In this document: piece by piece, positions 18,677-28,664 of the stretch
How positions within the stretch are numbered: position 1 is the first letter of the stretch
Layout: every line of letters starts with the position of its first letter
From: Allobosea sp. LC85
Lineage (GTDB): Bacteria > Pseudomonadota > Alphaproteobacteria > Rhizobiales > Beijerinckiaceae
Assembly: GCF_000735605.1 (NCBI RefSeq)
Contig: NZ_JPKG01000006.1
Coordinates: 310,001 to 374,000 of the forward strand
Reading direction: 5' to 3'
DNA length: 64,000 nucleotides
Position numbers and translations under genes: made by a program
The notes under the pieces: generated by a model
Databases searched by the model: none
What the model was told of the DNA's origin: nothing
What the model saw: the letters and a program-made list of their open reading frames with translations, nothing else

Positions 18677-18718
18677 CGACCTCTCCATTACCAATGGAGT
18701 GCTCTATCACCGAGCTAC
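18677..18718 (-). repeat. Inverted partial copy of tRNA-Thr
   Basis: Read on the - strand, these 42 bases match tRNA-Thr positions 18895-18936 (D-arm, anticodon arm with GGT, start of variable loop) at 40 of 42 positions. Both differences fall in the D-arm (GCTCGGTGATAGAGC against GCTCAGTGGTAGAGC). There is no matching acceptor stem or T-arm, so it cannot be a functional tRNA. The 264-bp stretch 18625-18888 otherwise shows no gene that I can support. Confidence 0.85.
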
Positions 18719-18888
18719 TGGCAACGGGATCGCCGAGAAGGACCGGCTCCGACTTTTTCACATGCTGTTCGCCCGCTATGGGTTGCGTCCAGCGGGGGCT
18801 TGTGGCATCAGGACGCCGCTTCGGAACGACGCCGCGCCCGCCATCGCCGATTTCGCGATCGAACAGGCGCTTCAAGGCTTACGATCCT

Positions 18889-18963
18889 GCTGCGGTAGCT
18901 CAGTGGTAGAGCACTCCATTGGTAATGGAGAGGTCGAGAGTTCAATCCTCTCTCGCAGCACCA
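18889..18963 (+). tRNA. tRNA-Thr(GGT)
   Basis: This is a complete 75-base cloverleaf. Acceptor GCTGCGG pairs with TCGCAGC (one G-U). The D-arm is GCTCAGTGGTAGAGC. The anticodon stem CTCCA/TGGAG has loop TTGGTAA, giving anticodon GGT (reads ACC/ACT). The T-arm is GAGAGTTCAATCCTCTC, the discriminator is A, and the CCA end is encoded (18961-18963). Confidence 0.97.
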
Positions 18964-19306
18964 GCACTTTCAATCACTTGAACCAACCGGCCCGGTGCGC
19001 GCTTGCCTGAACGCTCCCCGGAGCAGCACGATCGTCCATTGCGTGCCTCTTGAGGCTGCAGCGACCGCATCTGCGAGACACCCAAGCGACTGCACAAGCA
19101 AGGATGCGCCCAGGCCCGCGGGCGATGACGCGCCGCGCGGATTAGATCATCGGACCGGATATCGTATCCGGTCCGATGATCTAATCTTCTGTGTTTGCAT
19201 CGGCTTTCCCGAAAACCGCAATCCACTTTTCGGGCCGATGCTTTAGCGTTGTCGCAGCACGCCCCAGTCCCGGTCATGCGATGGCAACGTGCCCTGAGCT
19301 CCGCCT
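18964..19306. other. Non-coding stretch between tRNA-Thr and HAD gene
   Basis: This is 343 bp without a supportable gene. Apart from the mosaic repeat at 19141-19246, I see only GC-rich sequence with short out-of-frame ORFs and no family resemblance. No attachment-site duplication of the tRNA 3' end and no integrase are visible here. Confidence 0.6.
19141..19246 (+). repeat. Mosaic palindromic repeat, copy 3
   Basis: Module A (19141-19185) is a near-perfect palindrome, ATTAGATCATCGGACCGGAT around a central ATCGTA. After a linker ending gtgtttg, module B (about 19195-19246) is the GCATCGGC...GCCGATGC hairpin with inner CCCGAAAA/TTTTCGGG. It is the same arrangement as copies at 30157 and 43267. 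Confidence 0.88.
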
Positions 19307-20344
19307 TCATTCCTGGAACGGAAAGACCTTCTTCCAATCCCGCTTCATGTCGACCACGGTCCATTTGTTCACGGCGGCGGCGTCGAGCGCCTTGTCGAGT
19401 TTTCCGAAATGGGATTGGCGGTCATAGGCGTATTCGCGTTCGGCGTCGGTGTGGTGAACGATCAAACCGAAGCGCGGGCCGCCCGACATCGTCGTCCATT
19501 GCAGCATTTCGAGGTCCCCGTCCGAGTTCCCGAACGCCGCAATCGGCCGGCGGCCGATCTGCTGATTGATGCCCACGGGCTTGCCGGCCTTGTCGTCGAT
19601 GAAGTTGATCTGAGGCAGGCGGAAGATGACCGGTCTGCCATCGCGCATCTCGAACCGTGTCTTGATGGAGGAGCCCAGGACCTGCTCGGGCGGAATCCCG
19701 TAGACCCTCTCGGTCCAGGGTCGCATGAACTCCACACCACCTCCGGACACGATATAGGTCTTGAAGCCATTGGCCCGGAGATGTGCGAGCAGTTCCAGCA
19801 TCGGCTGGTAGACGAGCTCGGTATAGGGGCGCTTGAAGCGCGGGTCGCGCGCCGTCGCCAGCCATTCCGTGGTGACCTTCGCGAATTCCTCCGAGGTCAT
19901 GCCGGCATGGGTGGCCGCGATGAGTTGAATCAGCCCCTGCTCACCGGATGCCGCCAGGGCCCGCATGTCGCCGCCGAGGACCGCCTTGAACGGCTGTTTG
20001 GTCTTCCAGCCAGGGTTCTGCGGCGCGAGCGCCTTGACGCGATCAAGCACGAAGGCGAGCTGGACATACATCGGCTGCTCGACCCACAACGTGCCGTCAT
20101 TGTCGAACACCGCGGTGCGATCGGCCGGGGCCACAAAGTCCGGCCCCCCCTGCGTCGTGACCCGCGTGACGAAATCGGTGATCGATGCCTTGGTTGGCCC
20201 CTCGTTCCAGGACGGCAACGCATCCGTCTGGGCGGAGGCCGACGAGATCGCGAAACTCAACGGAATGGTAAGAGCGGGCAGAGCCGCGAGGCTGTTCAGC
20301 AACATGCGTCGGCTAAGATCGCCGGAAGACCTGATCGACTTCAT
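19307..20344 (-). CDS. Exported HAD-superfamily phosphatase (Tat-like signal)
   Basis: This 345-residue protein has an N-terminal twin-arginine-like signal (SRRMLL at 11-16, then a hydrophobic stretch to about 38, ASA-Q cleavage). The HAD core follows: motif I FDNDGTLW (Asp81 nucleophile, Asp83), motif II IVSGGG and motif IV FGNSDGDLEML. It resembles periplasmic phosphoserine-phosphatase-like HAD proteins; the substrate is unknown. ATG at 20344 has GGAGGTTGGG directly upstream. The downstream mosaic repeat separates it from tRNA-Thr. The upstream 228 bp (20345-20572) hold nothing I can identify. Confidence 0.87.
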   Translation of the reverse strand: MKSIRSSGDLSRRMLLNSLAALPALTIPLSFAISSASAQTDALPSWNEGPTKASITDFVTRVTTQGGPDFVAPADRTAVFDNDGTLWVEQPMYVQLAFVLDRVKALAPQNPGWKTKQPFKAVLGGDMRALAASGEQGLIQLIAATHAGMTSEEFAKVTTEWLATARDPRFKRPYTELVYQPMLELLAHLRANGFKTYIVSGGGVEFMRPWTERVYGIPPEQVLGSSIKTRFEMRDGRPVIFRLPQINFIDDKAGKPVGINQQIGRRPIAAFGNSDGDLEMLQWTTMSGGPRFGLIVHHTDAEREYAYDRQSHFGKLDKALDAAAVNKWTVVDMKRDWKKVFPFQE

Positions 20345-20572
20345 CCCAACCTCCCTTCAATGCTGGCGAGAAACAGCTCTCAGTACATGAATGGTCCTGG
20401 TCCACCCCAGGGTCCGAAGTCGAAGACGTCCTGATTCATAGCTGCCGTCATCTGGCGTTCGTTGGCAAGTTTGGCGAACCCAGCCGCTACGGCGCAGTGT
20501 CCGCCCCGATCCTCCCGGCGCGTTAGCGCCAAGCTTTCAAGGGCCACCCTGTTCTCTCCGGCGAATGCCGGA

Positions 20573-20848
20573 TCAGGGCCGGCAGGCGCCACGTCTCCGG
20601 CCGGCGATCAGCTTCAGCCAGGGCGCGCTGTGGAAAGCACTCATCAGCATGTACATCGGCACCATTCCGCTCAGCGGTGATGCGCCTTGTGTGGCCGCGC
20701 AGAGGATATCCTGCTGGCCGCCACCCATCACGCCGGTGAGCAGCGCCATGATCGCGAAGGTCGGCGCTGCTGCGAGGCACAGCCAGTCGGCGGCGGCGAG
20801 AGCCGCCGCGCTGCCGCTTTCGAGACGGATCGCCATGACCTCACTCAC
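20573..20848 (-). CDS. Small membrane protein of the DUF899 module
   Basis: This 91-residue protein has two hydrophobic helices (about residues 12-42 and 58-72; LAAADWLCLAAAPTFAIMAL and SGMVPMYMLMSAFHSAPW). I know similar proteins as small uncharacterised companions of DUF899 genes. GTG at 20848 overlaps the DUF899 stop by four bases (GTGA), favouring coupled translation; ATG at 20836 is the alternative. No biochemical role can be assigned. Confidence 0.7.
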   Translation of the reverse strand: MSEVMAIRLESGSAAALAAADWLCLAAAPTFAIMALLTGVMGGGQQDILCAATQGASPLSGMVPMYMLMSAFHSAPWLKLIAGRRRGACRP

Positions 20849-21612
20849 CGCTGCTCGTATTCATCGTGGCGGCGCCACCAGGGGCCACCGGCTTCGTTGC
20901 GCCCCTTGGGCGCGCGGTCGAGCCAAGGATACATGCCCCAGATGCCATCCACCCCGCGCGCATAGGTGGAATAGGTGTGGTAGACGACGCCATTGTCGCG
21001 CACGAAGGCGCTCATGCCCGGCCTGTCGCGCGTGTATGTCGGTACGTCGGTTCCGGACATGGCCGCGAAATCGGCGACAGGCCCCGTGACCGGCAGCGCG
21101 TCCATCACGAAACCGCCGCGCCGATAGTTGTAGTCTATCGTCCCTGCGCGCTGCGCCTCCTCGGTGAACGAGACGTTGAAGTCGTAATTGAAGTCACCGC
21201 CGGCCGAGGACGCCCAGGGGAAAGTCCAGCCCATCCGCGCCTTGTAGGCCTGCAGCTTGGCGAGCGGCGCCCGCGACACCGCCGTAAGCGTGACGTCGTG
21301 GTTCGCCAGGTGCAGGTAGAAGCCGTTGAACCCGTCTGCGATTGCAGAGCAGGACGGGCAACCCGCCTTGTAGTCGGGTCCGAACATGAAGTGATAGACG
21401 AGGAGCTGGGAGCGTCCTCGGAAGAGGTCCGCCAACGCAGCGCTGCCCTCATCGGTCTCGAAGCGGTATTCCTTGTCGACCTGCACCCAGGGCAACTCCT
21501 GCCGCCGCCGCGCCAGCTCGTCACTGCGCCGTGTCAGCTCCTTCTCGTCCTCGAGCAGCCCGAGCCGGGCCACCAGCCACTCTTCACGCGTCGTCGTGAT
21601 GTGTATCGTCAT
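20845..21612 (-). CDS. DUF899 thioredoxin-fold protein
   Basis: This 255-residue DUF899 member has an N-terminal helical segment (EEWLVARLGLLEDEKELTRR), the PWVxVDKEYRFE block and LFRGRSQLLVYHFMFGP. The thioredoxin-like redox motif is GCPSCSAIADG (CPSC). A C-terminal region follows with FVRDNGVVYHTYSTYARG and WLDRAPKGRNE. The family is predicted to be a redox or peroxiredoxin-like protein; no reaction is established to my knowledge. ATG at 21612 follows AGGAG; the long open frame upstream is an artefact of GC content over the divergent gene. It is divergent from the TPR/HTH regulator (130 bp apart), which may control it (inference). Confidence 0.9.
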   Translation of the reverse strand: MTIHITTTREEWLVARLGLLEDEKELTRRSDELARRRQELPWVQVDKEYRFETDEGSAALADLFRGRSQLLVYHFMFGPDYKAGCPSCSAIADGFNGFYLHLANHDVTLTAVSRAPLAKLQAYKARMGWTFPWASSAGGDFNYDFNVSFTEEAQRAGTIDYNYRRGGFVMDALPVTGPVADFAAMSGTDVPTYTRDRPGMSAFVRDNGVVYHTYSTYARGVDGIWGMYPWLDRAPKGRNEAGGPWWRRHDEYEQR

Positions 21613-21742
21613 AGTCGTCGCTCCTGTCGTCGGGTGACCTTCGCCGCTCGCTCCGTTTGCGAAGCGGGGGATGGTCGGCGGTGATGAGATTGATAGGGAC
21701 AGGATATCGAGGGGTGGGAGTGACAAGTGTGGCGGGATTCCG

Positions 21743-22963
21743 ATGGACTCTCTGATCACGGCCGCGGCGCGCGCGCTCGCCGCGGGTGATCCCCTCGGCG
21801 CCTTGAACCGAGTCGCCCTGCGCGACGATGCGCCCGCGCTCGCACTGCGCGGGATCGCGATGGCGCAGCTCGGCGATCTGGTTCGGGGGAAGGACCTCCT
21901 GCGGCGAGCGACGCGCGCCTTCGGCCCGAAGGAGGCCGTGGCGCGGGCACGGTGCATTGTCGCCGAGGCCGAGATCGCACTTGCCTCACGCGACCTCGGC
22001 TGGCCTGAAAAGGCGCTCGACGCAGCGCGCGTGACACTCGAAGAGCATGGCGACCGGCTGAACGGCGCCCATGCGCGACATCTCGCAATCCGGCGCCTCC
22101 TGCTGATCGGGCGCCTGGACGAGGCCGAGAGGAAGCTCGCCGAACTCGACCCCGCGCCTCTCCCGCCCGCATCGCGGACCGTCCACGAACTGGTGGTGGC
22201 GGGAATCGCGATGCGGCGCCTCCGGACGAAGGCAGCGCGCGGTGCACTTGCACAAGCCGAGCAGGCTGCGCGCCATGCCGGCATCGCAGCACTGACAGCA
22301 GAGGTCGAAAGCGCCTCCCTCCTGCTGAGCACGACGGCGGCACGACTGATCGCGCGTGGCGAGGAGCGCCTGCTCCTGCTCGAAGACGTCGAGGCGCTGC
22401 AGTCGTCGGATGCTCTCGTGGTGGATGCGTGCCGGCATGTGGTGCGCGACCCGCATAGGGTCGTCTCGCTCGCCACGCGCCCGGTCCTGTTCGCATTGGC
22501 ACGGACGCTGGCCGAGGCGTGGCCCGGGGACGTGTCGCGCGACACGCTCGTCGCGCGGGCCTTCGGGGCGAAGCAAGCCGACGAATCGCACCGCGCCCGG
22601 CTGCGGGTCGAAATCGGGCGGCTACGCAGATTGCTGCGGGGCCTGGCCGGGCTGAACGCAACGAAACAAGGCTTTGCGCTCGCGCCGCACCACGCTGGCG
22701 ACGTCGCTGTCCTGGCACGCCCCGTCGAGGAGCGGCATGCGGGTGTGCTGGCCTTCGTCGCCGACGGCGAGGCGTGGTCGAGCTCGGCGCTCGCGCTTGC
22801 GCTTGGCGCCAGCCAGCGCACCGTGCAGCGGGCACTGGACGCGCTTGCGGCAACCGGAAAGGTGCAATCCTTCGGTCACGGACGGGCGCGTCGCTGGATC
22901 ACCCCGCCGATGCCGGGTTTCACGACAACCTTGTTACTCCCCGCTCCGCTGCCGAGCGACTAG
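21743..22963 (+). CDS. TPR-type regulator with C-terminal helix-turn-helix
   Basis: This 406-residue protein has an N-terminal two thirds made of alanine- and leucine-rich helical repeats with TPR-like spacing (about 5-250). Then comes a segment resembling a winged-helix domain (residues 255-300, RDTLVARAFGAKQADESHRARLRVE...). A C-terminal HTH follows (about 350-385, SSSALALALGASQRTVQRALDALAATGKVQSFGHG). It is probably a transcriptional regulator; ligand and targets are unknown. ATG at 21743 is chosen because the helical repeats begin there. It is divergent from DUF899 and followed 8 bp later by the beta-propeller gene, so the three look like a functional module. Confidence 0.72.
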   Translation: MDSLITAAARALAAGDPLGALNRVALRDDAPALALRGIAMAQLGDLVRGKDLLRRATRAFGPKEAVARARCIVAEAEIALASRDLGWPEKALDAARVTLEEHGDRLNGAHARHLAIRRLLLIGRLDEAERKLAELDPAPLPPASRTVHELVVAGIAMRRLRTKAARGALAQAEQAARHAGIAALTAEVESASLLLSTTAARLIARGEERLLLLEDVEALQSSDALVVDACRHVVRDPHRVVSLATRPVLFALARTLAEAWPGDVSRDTLVARAFGAKQADESHRARLRVEIGRLRRLLRGLAGLNATKQGFALAPHHAGDVAVLARPVEERHAGVLAFVADGEAWSSSALALALGASQRTVQRALDALAATGKVQSFGHGRARRWITPPMPGFTTTLLLPAPLPSD

Positions 22964-22971
22964 GATGAGGC

Positions 22972-23613
22972 ATGGAAAAATCAGCCGCCGAAATTCTTCG
23001 TGAATATGGCCCCTTTCCGGGTGTCGACCAGGTGCACGGCCTCACCTTCGATGGTCAGCACGTCTGGTTTGCGTCCGGCGACAAGCTGAACGCGCTCGAC
23101 CCCGCCAGCGGGAAGACGGTTCGCTCGATCGCGGTGGCAGCACATGCTGGAACGGCCTTCGACGGCCAATACCTGTTTCAGCTCGCAGAGAACCGCATCC
23201 AGAAGATCGATCCGAAGACCGGCCATGTTCTCACGACGATCCCCGCTCCAGGTGGCGGCGGCGACTCGGGGCTCGCCTGGGCCGAAGGGACGCTCTGGGT
23301 GGGGCAGTATCGCGACCGGAAGATCCATCAGATCGATCCTGAGACAGGGACGATTCTTCGCACCATCGAATCCAACCGCTTCGTCACCGGGGTCACCTGG
23401 AGCGACCAAGAACTCTGGCACGGCACCTGGGACGGTGACGAGAGCGACTTGAGAAGAGTCGATCCTCGAACGGGAGAGGTCCTGGAGACGCTCGAACTGC
23501 CGCCCGGCATGGGCGTGTCGGGGCTCGAGGCCGATGGCGGCGATCAGTTCTTCTGCGGAGGCGGAAACAGCGGCAAAGTGAGAGCCGTCCGCCGACCGAG
23601 ACGCCTTGCTTAA
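22972..23613 (+). CDS. Beta-propeller protein, glutaminyl-cyclotransferase-like
   Basis: This 213-residue protein is made of about five repeated blades of the form FDGQHVWFASGDKLNALDPASGK, FDGQYLFQLAENRIQKIDPKTG, AEGTLWVGQYRDRKIHQIDPETG and so on. This is the repeat pattern of the glutamine cyclotransferase/PQQ-like propeller group. No signal peptide is visible, and it is shorter than typical catalytic members, so enzymatic activity is uncertain; a binding or sensing role is as likely. It starts 8 bp after the TPR/HTH regulator and is presumably co-transcribed. Confidence 0.75.
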   Translation: MEKSAAEILREYGPFPGVDQVHGLTFDGQHVWFASGDKLNALDPASGKTVRSIAVAAHAGTAFDGQYLFQLAENRIQKIDPKTGHVLTTIPAPGGGGDSGLAWAEGTLWVGQYRDRKIHQIDPETGTILRTIESNRFVTGVTWSDQELWHGTWDGDESDLRRVDPRTGEVLETLELPPGMGVSGLEADGGDQFFCGGGNSGKVRAVRRPRRLA

Positions 23614-23654
23614 GTTCCGATCACCTGCCGGGCGCCCCCCGCCTGCGGCGCAGC

Positions 23655-24197
23655 TCAGTTCGTCAGGACGGTGAACTCAGTCTCAATCGACGAGGCCTGC
23701 CGTTGATGGTCGAAGCCGTAGATATGGATCGAGATCGCGTCCGTGCTTCCGAGGTTCTGCATGCGGTGGATGTTGGGACCTGAGGGCAGCATGCAGCCCA
23801 CGAAACCCGGCATGCGCGCATGCTCGTGGGTGGGGACGGCCCGGTTCTCGTCAACCGCGCGATACCAGGTTTCCGTGACCGTTCCGCTGACCACCCCGAA
23901 GCAGCAGGAGCAATGGTGATCGTGGATCGACGTGGCTGCGCCGGGACTCCAGACCATGGCCCAGACGCTGACCCCATCGTCGCCCGCAAGAAGGTTCCGG
24001 GCATAGCTGCCAGGCTTGCGCTCCAAGGGCAGGCGGAGAATGGCTTGCGGATTCGCGACGATCTCTTCGAGCACCGCGCGGGCCGCCTTGAGGTAATCCC
24101 GGGAGAGCGTGCCGCTATCCGTCCGCAATACCTGCAGCACGTCTGCGCGCCTGCCCTCGCTCAGAAATCCCTGCATGACGCGAACTCCCCTCTCCAT
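23655..24197 (-). CDS. Cysteine dioxygenase family thiol dioxygenase
   Basis: This is a 180-residue cupin-fold iron enzyme that would oxidise cysteine (or 3-mercaptopropionate) to the sulfinate with O2. The iron ligands are visible: HDHH at 92-95 and His144 in NIHRMQN. A Cys at the position of the mammalian cross-link cysteine is present (Cys99), with a candidate partner Tyr near 160 (HIYGF). ATG at 24197 follows AGGAAG; ATG at 24176, with GGGAG upstream, is the alternative. It is divergent from an Lrp-family regulator across a 163-bp AT-richer gap, suggesting amino-acid-responsive control. Confidence 0.87.
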   Translation of the reverse strand: MERGVRVMQGFLSEGRRADVLQVLRTDSGTLSRDYLKAARAVLEEIVANPQAILRLPLERKPGSYARNLLAGDDGVSVWAMVWSPGAATSIHDHHCSCCFGVVSGTVTETWYRAVDENRAVPTHEHARMPGFVGCMLPSGPNIHRMQNLGSTDAISIHIYGFDHQRQASSIETEFTVLTN

Positions 24198-24255
24198 CAC
24201 TTCCTGCAAGGATAGCTCGGGAGACGGGAAACGAGTTTGCGATCTCGGGCATAAA

Positions 24256-24270
24256 TCTCACGTTTTGAGA
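24256..24270. promoter_or_regulatory. Inverted repeat between cysteine dioxygenase and lrp-like genes
   Basis: TCTCA-N5-TGAGA lies in the AT-richer divergent region, followed by TTGACA at 24273-24278. Lrp/AsnC proteins often bind imperfect palindromes flanked by A/T tracts, so this is a candidate operator. I could not place a convincing -10 at standard spacing from the TTGACA. Confidence 0.4.
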
Positions 24271-24360
24271 AATTGACACCAATCTATTCTCCATAATTGA
24301 AAACTGCTACTCATTCTATGGCCAGATGCACAATCGGATCGCGCAATAGCATGAGGGACC

Positions 24361-24840
24361 ATGGCCAAGCTGGATGAGTTCGATCTCAGGATTCTCTCCT
24401 GCCTGCAGAGGGACGCCAGCATGCCGCTGGCGGAGCTCGCCGCAGAGGTCGGCCTGTCGGCCACTCCATGCTGGCGCCGCGTGCAGAAGCTGGAAGGCAG
24501 TGGCCTCATTCGAAAGCGCGTGGCCCTGCTCGACCGCACAAGGCTGGGAGCCGGCGTAACCGTCTTCATCGCGGTCAAGACGAGCCGCCACTCCATGGAG
24601 TGGCTCGAGCGTTTCCATGCCGCCGTCGCCGATTTGCCGGAGATCGTCGATTTCTATCGAATGAGCGGCGAGATCGATTACCTGCTCAAGGCCTTCGTGC
24701 CCGATATCGCGGCGTATGACGCCCTCTACAAGAAGCTGATCTCACGAGTGGACCTCAATGACGTGACCTCCATGTTCGCAATGGAGGAGCTGAAATCGAC
24801 AACTGCGATCCCGCTGGCGTTTGCCAAGGATGGTACGTGA
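24361..24840 (+). CDS. Lrp/AsnC-family transcriptional regulator
   Basis: This 159-residue protein has an N-terminal HTH (DEFDLRILSCLQRDASMPLAEL, then VGLSATPCWRRVQKLEGSGLI) and a C-terminal RAM/AsnC ligand-binding domain (VFIAVKTSRHSMEWLERF, FYRMSGEIDYLLKAFV). It is the expected size for the family. Divergent placement from the thiol dioxygenase suggests it senses cysteine or another amino acid and controls that gene, in the manner of DecR/CuyR-type regulators (inference). Confidence 0.93.
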   Translation: MAKLDEFDLRILSCLQRDASMPLAELAAEVGLSATPCWRRVQKLEGSGLIRKRVALLDRTRLGAGVTVFIAVKTSRHSMEWLERFHAAVADLPEIVDFYRMSGEIDYLLKAFVPDIAAYDALYKKLISRVDLNDVTSMFAMEELKSTTAIPLAFAKDGT

Positions 24841-24960
24841 GCCCGGAGCAAGCTCCCGCGGCTGCGGGGCCCCAAGTCCAGCGGTCGCGCAATGCTCGGG
24901 CCGCTGCGCGATAACCTTAAGTCATCACGGAAGATTCGCGGCGGGCACAGCCCAGGCCTG

Positions 24961-25404
24961 TCAGTGCCCGTGATGACATTGTCCGTGATCGGCCAGGGCT
25001 TCGATGATCGCACAGTCGCAGGCCTTGACGCCCCCCGAGCAGGTCACGGCGATGCGAGCGAGTTCGGTCTCCAGCGAGCGCAACTTCGCGATCTTGTCGC
25101 GGACCTCGTCAAGATGGCTGACCGCGATCGCATGGGCTTCATCGCAAGCCATCGCCGGGTTGTCGGAGAGGCGGAGCAAGGTCCGGATGCCTTCGACCGG
25201 GAATCCGAGATCGCGCGCGTGCTTGATGAAGGCGAGCCGCTCGATATGGCGGCGTCCGTAGCGGCGCTGATTGCCCTCCGAACGCTCGGGTGGCGGCAGC
25301 AGCCCGACCTGCTCATAATAGCGAATGGTCTCGACCTTGACGCCGGTCCGATCGGAAAGTCCGCCGATCGGAACCACCCGTTCGAGTTTTTTTGCCTCCA
25401 GCAT
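24961..25404 (-). CDS. MerR-family heavy-metal-responsive regulator
   Basis: This 147-residue protein has the MerR winged helix (IGGLSDRTGVKVETIRYYEQVGLLPPPER, then GNQRRYGRRHIERLAFIKHARDLGF), a long dimerisation helix, and a metal-binding tail TCSGGVKACDCAIIEAL with a terminal CHHGH. The cysteine pattern (a Cys in the dimerisation helix, one in the loop, CxC-like tail) fits ZntR/CadR/PbrR-type sensors of Zn, Cd or Pb. ATG at 25404 follows GAGGGAAA. It is divergent from the P-type ATPase it most likely controls, over a MerR-type promoter. Confidence 0.92.
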   Translation of the reverse strand: MLEAKKLERVVPIGGLSDRTGVKVETIRYYEQVGLLPPPERSEGNQRRYGRRHIERLAFIKHARDLGFPVEGIRTLLRLSDNPAMACDEAHAIAVSHLDEVRDKIAKLRSLETELARIAVTCSGGVKACDCAIIEALADHGQCHHGH

Positions 25405-25414
25405 GATTTCCCTC

Positions 25415-25445
25415 TTGAACCTCTAGTCACTCCAGATTGTACATG
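25415..25445 (+). promoter_or_regulatory. MerR-type promoter of the metal ATPase gene
   Basis: A -35-like TTGAAC (25415-25420) is followed by a partial dyad CTCTAGTCACTCCAGA, and a -10-like TACATG starts 19 bp after the -35. The overlong spacer with a dyad between the two boxes is the hallmark of MerR-activated promoters. It sits in the 76-bp gap between the merR-like and ATPase genes. Confidence 0.6.
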
Positions 25446-25480
25446 GGGTGTCTCACAAGCCCGTCAAGCGGAGACAAGTC

Positions 25481-27832
<2,352 letters not shown>

Positions 27833-27854
27833 TCAAGGGAACGGAAGCCTCACC

Positions 27855-28664
27855 ATGCGTCCGATGGAGATCGCGAGCTATCTGATGGTCGTGGTCTACG
27901 TCATCAGCTTCCTCGCGATGTCGGCCATCCTGGCCAAGGAGGCCGGGCGGCCGATCTGGCTGTTCGGCAAGGGCTCGGAGCGGCAAGCCGTGCCGGCCCT
28001 GCTCTTCCGGGTCGCCTTCAGCGTGCTCTGGCCTCTCGGCCTGGCGATCTTCGGCAACCCGATCAAAGCCGACCCGCTGGCGATCTGGCTCGACGGCCCC
28101 TGGTTCGACGTGTTCGGCCATCTTCTCGTTGTCGTCGGCGCCTGCATCGCCATCGTCTCGCAGCGCTTCATGGGCGCCTCCTGGCGCATCGGCGCGGCCG
28201 AGGGCGAGTTGGGGCCCATCGTCGATGGCGGTCCCTTCGCGATCTCGCGCAATCCGGTCTTCGTCGGACAGTCCGTCCTGTTCACCGGCCTCTTCATCGT
28301 GCTGCCCAATCTGATCCAGATAGCCCTGACGCTTGCGCTCTTCGCGGCAATCGCGCTTCAGGTCAGGATCGAGGAGCGCGTGCTCGCAGCCTCGCTCGGC
28401 GAGCCTTATCGCGACTATCAGCGCCGCGTCCGGCGCTGGATCGGGACCAGGCGCCCGCGCAGGGCATCTGCGCGGCAAGCTCTCGTTCAGCATCTTTTCG
28501 CTTCCGACGCTGCACGCATGGCGGGCAACGTTGCCGTAATCTTCACCCGCAATTTGCGCGGTGTTCGACTGATCCGATCCACGGATTCGGGAGCAAGGAG
28601 ACGCGGCGACGCCCGCCGGGCTGCCGCGAGGAGTTATCGATGCATCGTTCAATCCCGATCATGA
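27855..28664 (+). CDS. Isoprenylcysteine methyltransferase-like membrane protein with long C-terminal tail
   Basis: This 269-residue protein has four to five hydrophobic helices and the ICMT/PEMT-type C-terminal blocks GGPFAISRNPVFVGQS and EERVLAASLGEPYRDYQRRVRRWIG. Members are SAM-dependent methyltransferases acting on membrane substrates, but the bacterial substrate is unknown. The family normally ends soon after RWIG. Here the frame runs another 65 or so Arg/Ala-rich residues and overlaps the next gene by 25 bp, so the original stop has probably been lost or the tail is non-functional. It starts 22 bp after the metal ATPase and is likely in its operon. Confidence 0.75.
   Translation: MRPMEIASYLMVVVYVISFLAMSAILAKEAGRPIWLFGKGSERQAVPALLFRVAFSVLWPLGLAIFGNPIKADPLAIWLDGPWFDVFGHLLVVVGACIAIVSQRFMGASWRIGAAEGELGPIVDGGPFAISRNPVFVGQSVLFTGLFIVLPNLIQIALTLALFAAIALQVRIEERVLAASLGEPYRDYQRRVRRWIGTRRPRRASARQALVQHLFASDAARMAGNVAVIFTRNLRGVRLIRSTDSGARRRGDARRAAARSYRCIVQSRS

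Noticed and set aside
18498..18875. Minus-strand ORF including the segment VIEHSIGNGEV
   Set aside because: That peptide is the translation of the inverted tRNA-Thr copy; the frame is not a real gene.
18889..19246. tRNA-Thr as an integration site of a genomic island
   Set aside because: No direct repeat of the tRNA 3' end, no integrase and no compositional change nearby; the partial copy is inverted and of the 5'/anticodon part.
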